Origin: an uncultured bacterium
GTDB lineage: Bacteria; Verrucomicrobiota; Kiritimatiellia; RFP12; UBA1067
NCBI GenBank assembly: GCA_902761035.1
Contig: CACWIW010000001.1
Location: 33,226 to 97,225, forward strand
Direction of reading: 5' to 3'
DNA: 64,000 bases
Position numbers and translations under genes: made by a program. A model generated the notes under the pieces. It saw only the letters and a program-made list of their open reading frames with translations, had not been told where the DNA came from and did not search any database. The first letter of the stretch is position 1, and the number at the start of each line of letters is the position of its first letter. This document shows positions 1 to 6,799 of the stretch, in pieces.

Positions 1-1730
1 TTCTGCGGGCTTGGCTGGGCTGGTGCGGGCTGTGGCGGCGGAAGTTGCCGGAACGCGGCAGCGGCCGCCTGCGGGGCGAAGGAGGGGCGCATCCGGCCGA
101 TGTCCGGCGGCGCGACCGCGCCCTCGCTCACGTCGCCCGTCTCGCTGATGGACGGGATTGCCTCGACCGCCTGTTGGAGGGCGGACACGTTCTCGTGGTA
201 GTAGTGGCGAGTCATCGCCGTCGATTCGTGTCCGACGATGGCCTGGACGATGTGCAGGGGCACGCCTGCGTTGGCCGACATCGAGACGAACGTGTGGCGG
301 AGGCTGTGGAACGTCGCCTCCGGGGCCTTGTGGGAGCGTCCCTCGACTTCCACGGACATCACGATGCCCGCGTTCTTGAATATCTTTCCGATGCGGTGGT
401 GGACGCGCCCCATCCCTTTCGCCCCGACCGCCGCCCACGCCCCGACGGTCGGAAGCACGTAGCCCGTCCGCTTATCGACTGGCGTCTGCATCAGGAGGTC
501 GGCCAGCACCTTGTGGATCGGGATCGTAACGGGACGCCCCTTGCGGTACTTCTTGGTCTTCTCCGGGATCTTCTGGATGATCGAGCGGACGATGTCCACC
601 TCCGACCACGTGAGCTTGCAGCAGTCGCCGAGGCGCATCCCGGTGTACATCGCGATGCCGAAGAGGGTGCGCCATTCAGGCCCCTCGCGGGTGGCCACGT
701 CAACGAGCCGCGCCAGCTCCTCCACGGTCAGCTCACGCCTCGTGTGCGAGTCGTCAGCGCGGAGGGGGAATCCCTCCCAGGGGTTCGACTTCGCCGCCGC
801 CTTCTCCATGATTGTCCTGTGTACTTCGCGGAGGACGCACAGGCGGTTGTTGTACGTGGATGCGGACGTGTCCTTGCGGAGGTAGTTCAGGTAGTTCTCG
901 GTGTGGTACCGCGTGATGTGCCTCACCTCCGTCACCTCCGGGAACACCCGCGCCATGTAATCGACGAACATCCGGCACACCTGGCTCTTGCCGTCCATCG
1001 TCGAAGAGGCGAGGTCGCGCCGCATGGGCGACCTCTCGTACTCGCCCCATGCGTCCGCCAGCTTCATCTGCGGCCCCTCGGCCTCCCGCATCTCGGCAAG
1101 CTGCCGCTCGGTCATCACGGCGGCCTGAATGTTCTCGAAAGTCCTCGCGGCGTCGTCCTTCACGTAAGGGGCGAGGAACCGCTTCGCGAACTGCTCCGCC
1201 TCCTCCCGGTCCCGCGTCCCGGTCGATTTGCTGACCCGCTTCCCGTTGATCAGACACCGCACCGTCCAAATGCCCGTCTTCTCCAACTGGAGACCACCCA
1301 GCCCCTTGCTGCGCCTCCGCCTCGTCTCCTTTGCCCGCTCCTTCCGCCCAGCCGGTTCCGAACTCCCGCCCGCCCCCGAACTCCCGCCAGCCGATCCCGA
1401 ACTCTCACCAGCCCCCAAACTCCCGCCAGCCGGTTCAGTTCCACCGCCCCGACTTGAAAGGGCGGAATCTTCACCCCCGCCGTTGGCAGGGAAAATCATA
1501 GAGTGTGTTTCGCCAGACTGGTTTGTCGCCACCATCGAACCTTCCACAACTGGTCTAACGTCACAATTTACGTCCTGCCCACCCTGGGCGGACTGGTTTA
1601 CCGCCACAGCTCCGTCATCACCATACTGGTTTATCGTCACCGATGGCGTTTTCGGCGACTGGTTTATCGTCACCGAACCGCTTTCTCCCGCCGCTTCCAC
1701 ACGGGCTATCTGCGTACTGTCCGTTTTCAT
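1..1730 (-). CDS. Tyrosine recombinase / phage-type integrase, 3' end outside window
   Basis: Site-specific DNA recombinase read from an ATG at 1730 down to the window edge (576 codons seen, no stop). All five catalytic residues of the family are present: Arg366 in TGMRLGD, His475 and Arg478 in HSLRH, His501 in GHES and the nucleophile Tyr510 in MTRHYYH. A core-binding SAM-like domain lies at about 215-320. The first 90 residues are unusual: four imperfect VTINQ-type repeats, then a Gly/Ser/Glu/Pro-rich linker to about 140, then a basic segment KERAKETRRRRSKG. The C-terminus after the Tyr is Pro/Ala/Gln-rich and runs out of the window. It probably moves, or once moved, the accessory island to its right. 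Role as an integrase is well supported; its target is unknown. Confidence 0.9.
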   Translation of the reverse strand, partial: MKTDSTQIARVEAAGESGSVTINQSPKTPSVTINQYGDDGAVAVNQSAQGGQDVNCDVRPVVEGSMVATNQSGETHSMIFPANGGGEDSALSSRGGGTEPAGGSLGAGESSGSAGGSSGAGGSSEPAGRKERAKETRRRRSKGLGGLQLEKTGIWTVRCLINGKRVSKSTGTRDREEAEQFAKRFLAPYVKDDAARTFENIQAAVMTERQLAEMREAEGPQMKLADAWGEYERSPMRRDLASSTMDGKSQVCRMFVDYMARVFPEVTEVRHITRYHTENYLNYLRKDTSASTYNNRLCVLREVHRTIMEKAAAKSNPWEGFPLRADDSHTRRELTVEELARLVDVATREGPEWRTLFGIAMYTGMRLGDCCKLTWSEVDIVRSIIQKIPEKTKKYRKGRPVTIPIHKVLADLLMQTPVDKRTGYVLPTVGAWAAVGAKGMGRVHHRIGKIFKNAGIVMSVEVEGRSHKAPEATFHSLRHTFVSMSANAGVPLHIVQAIVGHESTAMTRHYYHENVSALQQAVEAIPSISETGDVSEGAVAPPDIGRMRPSFAPQAAAAAFRQLPPPQPAPAQPSPQ

Positions 1731-1895
1731 GTTGCTTCCTCAAACCTAATTTCGCGCCGAGAGGCACAAAAAAAGACGTCCGAAGGCCCGATTGCCCTCA
1801 AAACGCCGCACATAGTACAGTATAAACCAGTATGAGTCAAGGGGTCACATTCAAATTCCTTTGATTTTATTGGGGTTTCTGCGTCTCGTCTAGTT

Positions 1896-1979
1896 TTAGC
1901 CGACCGTGTTGGCGGACTCAATCGCGCCTACTGCGCCGCAGAACGCCGCGAGCGCTGTTGCAATCATAAGTTTCTTCAT
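1896..1979 (-). pseudogene. 27-codon remnant of an exported protein (signal peptide only)
   Basis: ATG at 1979 with a GGAAA-type ribosome site encodes 27 residues: a clear signal peptide (MKKLMIATALAAFCG) followed by VGAIESANTVG and a TAA. In exported proteins that I recall from related PVC bacteria an ESANTVGY-like stretch directly follows the signal peptide, so this looks like the 5' stub of a longer exported protein. A small stem-loop lies at 2000-2015 and promoter P1 lies about 250 nt upstream. It could instead be a genuine micropeptide. Confidence 0.4.
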
Positions 1980-2559
1980 TTTTCGTTTCCTTTTCATTCC
2001 CCAGATTGCTCTGGGTCGTAGAGTTGGGAATTGCATCAGTTGATCCTTGGGTCGTGGGCGTGATCCGATCCCTGTCGGATGACGTTGGTCACGAATGTCC
2101 GAATCGCCTTCTGTCGTTCCTTTCCTCTACTTGTTTTTGCTTTCCCTTAGCCGCACACGCGGTTTATCGGGCGTTCTCGAACCGTCGGAGGCTTTGCATG
2201 TGCCTAGTCTGGTCTTTGAATGGCGCAAGTGTATCATATTGTCGGGCGGAGCGCAAGGGGGTTTTTGAAAAAAGTTGAAAAAAGTTTTTGGGGGGAGCGG
2301 GCACCTTTTGCCTGGCCTTTTTCGAACCGAAAGGCTTTTGCGGGGCGCTTGGCCTTGTGCGAAGCGTGTGCGGGCCGTTGGTGCGCGACGGGGCGCGCAC
2401 TGCAAAACTGCTCCGCGCGCAGCCGATGGCGAAGCAATTGCCTTGTCTTTCACCCGCAGGGCCTGGCCGCGACGGAGCGCGGCCCTCCCATGTTGCGGGC
2501 GCGGAGGCCCGCTGGGGATTTGCGGGCGTGGAAGCCCGCCACCCCGAATGTGGGCGGCC
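1980..2559. other. Non-coding stretch: long leader, promoter P1 and GC-rich repeats
   Basis: No convincing gene. It contains the ~250-nt leader of the 1896-1979 remnant, the leftward promoter P1 (2228-2256) with its A/T block to about 2295, and from about 2455 the dispersed GC-rich repeats also found near 13.1 and 14.3 kb (arms such as GCGGGCGTGGAAGCCCGC). Confidence 0.6.
2228..2256 (-). promoter_or_regulatory. Promoter P1 of the recurring leftward family
   Basis: On the minus strand -35 TTGCGC (2251-2256), 17-bp spacer ending TGA, -10 TACACT (2228-2233). Upstream is a run of A/T tracts (2257-2295) like an UP element. Same layout as P2-P7. Points at the 1896-1979 remnant. Confidence 0.65.
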
Positions 2560-2580
2560 CTACCGCCATGCGGGCGGGCA
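2455..2580. repeat. Dispersed GC-rich repeat, copy 1
   Basis: Contains CCGCGACGGAGCGCGGCC and the inverted pairs GCGGGCGCGGAGGCCCGC and GCGGGCGTGGAAGCCCGC, repeated almost exactly at 14240-14360 and partly at 13110-13140. Overlaps the very end of the NYN gene. Confidence 0.7.
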
Positions 2581-3214
2581 GTGGATGAAGCGGTCGCCGC
2601 GCTTTCCGTAGGGGATTGTGTCGGGCAGTTGGCATTGCGCCGGAAGGTCGCGGGGTGTTTTGATAGTACGAGGCCGTCATCTTCAAGTTGACACTGAAAC
2701 TTTCATGCGGGTTAAAAACACAAACTCGTTTCCCGAGCTTGTCACGAACGGCTTCTATTGTGCCAACCTGATCTGTGTCTCCAGTGAAAAGGAAGAAACT
2801 GTCGGCCATATTCTGGAAAGCATCAAGCATTACGGCGACGGAAAAATTGACATCCGAACGTTTCTCTTCAAGCTTGACAACGGGGACGTAGCCATTGATA
2901 ACGACATCGCATGTGCGGCACCGATGTTCAACAACCGGAGCAAGCGTCTTGTTCTTCGCGTAGAATCCCTGTACAATCGTTATCAGTGGCATTGCCGATA
3001 AGGCCTGCAAGTAAACCTTCTGGCGATCTACAGCGTCAGCATCGTGAGGATACGTCTTGATTGGGGCCGTAAAGTACTTGATGCCGACAACCTTCTGGTC
3101 AGGACGAAGGAACCATTTGACAAAAGCAACAAGATCGAGCCACTTATACGGCGTTCCCTTAAGAAGGCCGTAATACAGATTGTAACCATCAATATAGGCA
3201 ATGACGCGTTTCAT
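2560..3214 (-). pseudogene. NYN-domain (LabA/DUF88-type) nuclease, single-base frameshift near the C-terminus
   Basis: PIN-like NYN domain RNase fold. The N-terminus has the acidic motif YIDGYNLYYGL and the second acidic motif FTGDTDQ at about 143, with a SDVNFSV strand between. Start has a strong AAGGAGAG site. After ASYY the open frame wanders into repeat DNA, but skipping one base at 2662 gives KTPRDLPAQCQLPD ... IHCPPAW and a stop at 2560. That tail aligns with the tail of the intact paralogue at 12126-12749 (DLAASQFPDEL ... HKPQEW). So the gene carries a one-base insertion, real or an assembly error. Served by promoter P2 and leader hairpin 3234-3261. The catalytic part is intact, so a longer fusion product is possible. 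Confidence 0.8.
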
Positions 3215-3233
3215 GTCTCTCCTTGAAAATGCG

Positions 3234-3261
3234 ATGACCTCAACCTTGCGATTGAGGTCAT
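3234..3261 (-). terminator. Leader stem-loop before the NYN gene (attenuator-like)
   Basis: Perfect 10-bp stem (ATGACCTCAA / TTGAGGTCAT) with an 8-nt loop, followed on the minus strand by CGCATTTTC and then the ribosome site and ATG at 3214. It sits between promoter P2 and the gene. Confidence 0.5.
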
Positions 3262-3298
3262 GCTCCGCTTAGACCGAGTCTGGCGGGTTGATGGCAGT

Positions 3299-3327
3299 AG
3301 CTTATCAAATCTCGGCGTGTGGCACAA
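3299..3327 (-). promoter_or_regulatory. Promoter P2 driving the NYN gene
   Basis: -35 TTGTGC (3322-3327), 17-bp spacer with GATTTGA, -10 TAAGCT (3299-3304) on the minus strand. Upstream block CTTTTCCGCGCGCGGCC is shared with P3, P5 and P7. Confidence 0.65.
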
Positions 3328-3359
3328 GGCCGCGCGCGGAAAAGTTTTTGGCAAGTAGT

Positions 3360-3590
3360 GAAAATGTTGCCAATGTGGAAATGTTGCCAATGTGGAAATG
3401 TGAAAGTGTGGAAATATGCAAGTATGGAAATGTGGAAATGGAATGGGGGACGGAGTGGAAATGTCATTGCCGCGCTTGGTTTTTGCGTGCGGTGATGATG
3501 CTTGCAGAAAAGATGTGAGATTTTCACTCTCATTTCCACACTTTCATATTTCCATATTTTCACACTTCCACAATTTCACATTCAAATCGG
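3360..3590. repeat. Inverted array of GTGGAAATGT-type words
   Basis: Left arm (about 3361-3445) repeats TGTGGAAATG and related words; right arm (about 3531-3585) carries the reverse complements (CATTTCCACACTTTCATATT). The two could fold into a long imperfect hairpin. No gene is supported in 3262-3601. Confidence 0.6.
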
Positions 3591-3601
3591 CCGAGCTGGC
3601 G

Positions 3602-4651
3602 TTAATCTTTACGGACATAGGCCGTTCCTCGGCCATTCCCGACTTTACGAATAAAACCATCGTCCAACAATTTCTTCAAGGTCATTTCAACCATCGCAGT
3701 GCTGATGTCAGGGCATTTGGAGAGGATGTCGCGCTTCGTCACCTTGCCAAGCGTTGCTTTCACAACGGCGCGTATGCGATCCGCCTTGCTCATGCGGGCG
3801 GTGACAAGTCCTTCGACACGTGATTCCAGCTCACGATATGCTTTTAGGATGACGCCAAGCGTGTATTCCACATACGGTTTCATGTCGCATCCGTTCTCGT
3901 GCCAATGCGCCGAACTCGCCTGCAATGCCTCGTAGTAGTCGGCCTTTGACTCCTCGATGAGCATTTCAAGACTGATGTACTTACCGACCATGAAGCCGGA
4001 GCGGTAAAGGAGCAGAAGTGTCAGCAGCCGACTCATGCGGCCATTGCCGTCATGGAACGGATGGACACACAGGAAGTCGAAAATGAACATCGGGATAAGC
4101 ATGAGCGGGTCGAACCGCGCATCGTCTACAGCCCTACGATATGCTGCACAGAGGGAATCCATCGCAGCCGGGGTTTCGACAGCGCTTGCCGGGCGAAAGC
4201 GAATGGACTTGTTGCCGGATGCATCCGTCTCTTCAATGACGTTGTCGTTCAGTTTCCAATGTCCGCCAATGCCCTGCGGCAGTTTGGAATAAAGGTCTCG
4301 GTGAAGTTGGAGCAGGATGTTTGGGGTGATGGAGATGAAGTCGTGGCTTTCATGGATGGTCTTGAGGACGTCCCGATAGCCGGCGATTTCCTGTTCGTTC
4401 CTGTTTCTCGGAATCGTCTTTCGCGACATAAGTTCCCTCATTCGCACATCGGTCGTTGAAATGCCCTCAATGCGGTTTGACGAGGTCGTTGACTGTACCT
4501 TCGCGACTTCCATTAATGCATTCAGCACGTCTGGCTTGGCATTTAAATAGAGTTCCTGCTTGCCCTTAAACTCATGGATCACGGACAGCAAGGCCGTGAT
4601 TTCTGGCGTTAGCAGTTTCACAGGAGCGTTCTGGTAGTCGAAAATGTGCAT
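3602..4651 (-). CDS. Fic-family protein (AMPylator) with inhibitory helix and winged-helix C-terminus
   Basis: Fic proteins transfer AMP, or another nucleotide moiety, to hydroxyl side chains of target proteins. The core motif HPFHDGNGRMSR (about 215-226) is complete, including the catalytic His and the phosphate-binding GNGR. The N-terminal motif SSNRIEG (about 57-63) fits the inhibitory helix of class II Fic proteins. The last 70 residues (ADRIRAVVKATLGKVTKRDI ...) look like a winged HTH. Length (349 aa) is normal. Start has AAGGACACTTT before ATG. It has its own promoter at 4677-4705, distinct from the P-family. Likely self-inhibited regulator or toxin-like protein; substrate unknown. Confidence 0.9.
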   Translation of the reverse strand: MHIFDYQNAPVKLLTPEITALLSVIHEFKGKQELYLNAKPDVLNALMEVAKVQSTTSSNRIEGISTTDVRMRELMSRKTIPRNRNEQEIAGYRDVLKTIHESHDFISITPNILLQLHRDLYSKLPQGIGGHWKLNDNVIEETDASGNKSIRFRPASAVETPAAMDSLCAAYRRAVDDARFDPLMLIPMFIFDFLCVHPFHDGNGRMSRLLTLLLLYRSGFMVGKYISLEMLIEESKADYYEALQASSAHWHENGCDMKPYVEYTLGVILKAYRELESRVEGLVTARMSKADRIRAVVKATLGKVTKRDILSKCPDISTAMVEMTLKKLLDDGFIRKVGNGRGTAYVRKD

Positions 4652-4676
4652 AAAGTGTCCTTTTTGATTTGCCCAT

Positions 4677-4705
4677 AGTATAGCACAATCTGCCTAGTCA
4701 GGCAA
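4677..4705 (-). promoter_or_regulatory. Promoter of the Fic gene with a palindrome over the -35
   Basis: -35 TTGCCT (4700-4705), 17-bp spacer, extended -10 TGCTATACT (-10 hexamer 4677-4682). The -35 overlaps TGCCTGACTAGGCA (arms TGCCT/AGGCA), a candidate operator. Confidence 0.6.
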
Positions 4706-4710
4706 TGCTA

Positions 4711-4776
4711 TTATGCAGATTCCTCGGTGATTAGGTCGTTGTTTCTTTGCGAGAATAAGCTATCGTCCGTCTTCAT
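4711..4776 (-). other. 21-codon ORF upstream of fic (remnant or leader peptide)
   Basis: ATG at 4776 preceded by AACAAGG encodes MKTDDSLFSQ ... EESA then TAA, ending just before the fic -35 box. It follows promoter P3 and a stem-loop at 4798-4823 exactly as full genes do elsewhere in the island. Either the stub of a lost gene or a micropeptide; no family recognised. Confidence 0.35.
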
Positions 4777-5088
4777 CCTTGTTCCTAAAATTGCTAAGGC
4801 CCCGGTCCTTTCGGACCGGAGCCCCGCTCCGCGTTGGCAGAACCGTGCGGCTGGATAAGAGTCCATCAAGGGGTTCGGCAGGTAGTTTAGCACATCTTGG
4901 GTAGCGGCGCAAGGTCGCGCGCGGAAAAGTTTTTGGGGGTGTGGAAAATGTTGCCAATGTGGAAATGTTGCCAGTTCCAATGTTGCCAATGGCCAATGGG
5001 ACGGGCACGGAGGCCCGCTGGGAAGTGAGCATGAAGGCATGGTTTCCACGGTTATACTTCCTTACGTCTAGCGCAACTGTGAATGATT
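4777..5088. repeat. Leader hairpin, P3 and TTGCCAATG repeat block
   Basis: No gene. Stem-loop 4798-4823 (GGTCC/GGACC core), promoter P3 (4884-4912), then ATGTTGCCAATGTGGAAATG-type direct repeats (4949-5000) running into CGGAGGCCCGCTGGG. The same block recurs at 12978-13040 and 14166-14250. Confidence 0.6.
4884..4912 (-). promoter_or_regulatory. Promoter P3 of the recurring family
   Basis: -35 TTGCGC (4907-4912), 17-bp spacer, -10 TAAACT (4884-4889), extended by TGC. Upstream CTTTTCCGCGCGCGACC. Its first downstream ORF is the 21-codon ORF at 4711-4776. Confidence 0.65.
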
Positions 5089-5772
5089 TTATTGTCGCCA
5101 CTCCGTTCCCATGAGGGACTTGAGCCATTTCTTACGGAAGTTGCCGATGTTTCCGAAGAAGCGGGTCTCCGATTTCGACAGGCAACCGTCGTGCCTCAAT
5201 TTGAACGCGAGGCGGTTCATTGTGCAAACGTAGTCCGCCATCTGGAAAATTCGGGAGATCACGGGCATCTTTATGATCCTCACATCATGAAAGCGTTCGG
5301 CGAATATCTCCGTGATCAACTGCAAGAGTGGACGTTGTCCCTTGTCGTATGATACGGACATCTGCGAATAACGCATGAGGCGTTCCTCGTTCGCGGATAG
5401 GAATGGCTCTATCGTGCCGCGAAGCCTTGCGACCGTATCGCTCTCGGTGTCGCTCGGCCGCTTCTCTACAAAGAAGCACTTGTGAGAAAGTCCGCTCTTC
5501 CTTACGAAGGCGGAGAAGCACGACATCATCTTTCGCCGTGTCGCGAGATCTATTCCGTGGTACTCGCGTTCGCCGCGCACCGCCGGACTTGAATGGATGC
5601 AGTGCTCTTCGAGTCCGATGAGCGAAAGGCGGTATTCCAGTTCGCTTATGTGCGAAAAGAGCAGGCAGGTCGTTTCGTGGAACACCATGGTGACGATGTA
5701 GTATGGGCATCGGGCGTCGAACTGTCCGAAGTCTCCCGATTCGTCAATGAATATCTCGATTCCGCTTGCCAT
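5089..5772 (-). CDS. DUF3800 protein (copy 1)
   Basis: Begins MASGIEIFIDESGDFG; the IDESG motif is the hallmark of DUF3800, a family with a predicted RNase-H-like fold often found in phage, defence and mobile contexts. Further conserved points are CFFVEKR (about 98-104), YDKGQ (about 143) and FQMADYVCTMNRLAFKL (about 176-192). 227 aa, normal for the family, intact. Preceded by GGAGAC before ATG, a hairpin with T-run (5781-5805) and promoter P4. A frameshifted paralogue is at 13242-13932. Biochemical function of the family is unknown to me. Confidence 0.8.
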   Translation of the reverse strand: MASGIEIFIDESGDFGQFDARCPYYIVTMVFHETTCLLFSHISELEYRLSLIGLEEHCIHSSPAVRGEREYHGIDLATRRKMMSCFSAFVRKSGLSHKCFFVEKRPSDTESDTVARLRGTIEPFLSANEERLMRYSQMSVSYDKGQRPLLQLITEIFAERFHDVRIIKMPVISRIFQMADYVCTMNRLAFKLRHDGCLSKSETRFFGNIGNFRKKWLKSLMGTEWRQ

Positions 5773-5780
5773 GTCTCCAT

Positions 5781-5805
5781 AAAAAACGGCGGGAACTTTC
5801 CCGCC
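5781..5805 (-). terminator. Terminator-like leader hairpin directly before the DUF3800 start
   Basis: Minus strand: stem GGCGGGAA/TTCCCGCC (5788-5805) followed by GTTTTTTAT, then immediately GGAGAC and ATG at 5772. This is a complete intrinsic terminator signature placed between promoter P4 and its gene, so it could act as an attenuator. Confidence 0.6.
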
Positions 5806-5866
5806 TTAGGGTGGACCTTATACGCCAGCCCACGGGGCGGTTCCTCCAACCAGGGGAACGGAAGAC

Positions 5867-5895
5867 AGTTTACCAAATTCCAGAGCGTGGTGCAA
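5867..5895 (-). promoter_or_regulatory. Promoter P4 driving DUF3800 copy 1
   Basis: -35 TTGCAC (5890-5895), 17-bp spacer containing ATTTGG, -10 TAAACT (5867-5872); A/T tract AAAAAAAACTTTTTCGC upstream. Confidence 0.65.
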
Positions 5896-6005
5896 AGGGC
5901 ACGTGCGAAAAAGTTTTTTTTGGGGGGTGGGCGGGATGAGTTTTAGCCACAAAGAACGCAAAGGTCGCAAAGGTGGGTGGGGGAACGGGGAATGGGGTGG
6001 ATTTT

Positions 6006-6067
6006 AACACAGAGGCACAGAGACACGGAGTCACAGAGGTGCGGTAACTTCTCTGTGCCTCTGTGTT
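6006..6067. repeat. 18-bp perfect inverted repeat
   Basis: AACACAGAGGCACAGAGA (6006-6023) and its exact complement (6050-6067) flank 26 nt. This CACAGAGG word is a common low-complexity spacer; function unknown. Confidence 0.6.
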
Positions 6068-6090
6068 TATTTTCCACCTCGCGGCCGGGG

Positions 6091-6132
6091 TTAGTGATTC
6101 GTGGTTAAAGGTAGCTTTGGCTTGCTTGGCAT
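6091..6132 (-). other. 13-codon ORF behind a full promoter-terminator-SD module
   Basis: ATG at 6132 after GAGGATTCGACGAC encodes MPSKPKLPLTTNH and stops. Everything needed for expression precedes it (P5, hairpin 6159-6201, T7, ribosome site), but the coding part breaks off in spacer-like DNA. Probably the stub of a lost cargo gene. Confidence 0.35.
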
Positions 6133-6146
6133 GTCGTCGAATCCTC

Positions 6147-6201
6147 AAAAAAAGAATCCTCACCGATAGAATGACCCGCCGAAGCAGGTTCACCCGGTGA
6201 G
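6147..6201 (-). terminator. Terminator-like leader hairpin of module P5
   Basis: Minus strand: CTCACCG ... CGGTGAG stem (ends 6159-6165 and 6195-6201) with inner pairing, followed by GATTC and seven T (6147-6153), then GAGGA ribosome site. Confidence 0.55.
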
Positions 6202-6213
6202 GCGCATGGAAGT

Positions 6214-6242
6214 AGTGTACCAAATCCTAGAGCGCGGCGCAA
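6214..6242 (-). promoter_or_regulatory. Promoter P5 of the recurring family
   Basis: -35 TTGCGC (6237-6242), 17-bp spacer ending TGG, -10 TACACT (6214-6219). Upstream CTTTTTTCGCGCGCAGCC. Confidence 0.65.
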
Positions 6243-6297
6243 GGCTGCGCGCGAAAAAAGTTTTTACTGCGGCGAGTTTTTACTGCGGAAGAACCTC

Positions 6298-6451
6298 TCC
6301 AATGCATAGGCAAGCAATCCCTTATGTATAAGCATTCAGTTCCTTATGCATAAGCGTTTGATTCCTTATGCATAAGCGTTTGATTCCCTATGCATAAGGA
6401 ATTGATTCTCTATGCATAAGCGTTTGTTCGGCTATACATGGCCGTCAGTGT
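6298..6451. repeat. Seven tandem 22-bp units with a TATGCATA core (iteron-like)
   Basis: Units start at 6298, 6320, 6342, 6364, 6386, 6408 and 6430 with no drift. Consensus CCTTATGCATAAGCGTTTGA plus TT; units 3 and 4 are identical and the outer ones degenerate. Each unit centres on the palindrome TTATGCATAA. A 22-bp period is two helical turns, so bound proteins would stack on one face of the DNA, as at plasmid iterons or multi-site operators. 22 is not a multiple of three, so it is not coding. Confidence 0.85.
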
Positions 6452-6799
6452 AGCTCTGACGGTGAAAGAACGTCGTTGGTGATACCCACACTTCAACCGT
6501 TCCACGCCGTAATATTAAGGATACGGATCACTATTCCACCCGTGTTACCTTACCAACCACTTATCCGTCACAAAGGACAGTGACCGACCCCAAATCGGGA
6601 CACGTCTTTTTAACCTAAAAAACGCAGTTGAAACGCTTGCACGTACTTGATTTAGCCGCAAAGAACGCAAAGGGGGATTAGTGTTAGCAGCAAAGATCAC
6701 AAAGGGCACAAAGCTCTTTTCCCAATGCATTGCGGTCGAAACACGCGCTGATCGTACAAGCGCGCGTGATGTGAGACAAAAGGGTTTGGAAACAGGATT
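6452..6799. other. Non-coding stretch, nothing assigned
   Basis: Downstream of the PEP-CTERM gene and upstream of the 22-bp array. Contains spacer-type words (CGCAAAGAACGCAAAGG) and no ORF with a credible start. Confidence 0.5.

Noticed and set aside
45..1457. Long plus-strand ORF of 470 codons
   Set aside because: It is the antisense shadow of the recombinase gene; the minus frame carries all catalytic motifs.
6298..6451. CRISPR array
   Set aside because: Units abut with no spacers and are 22 bp long.
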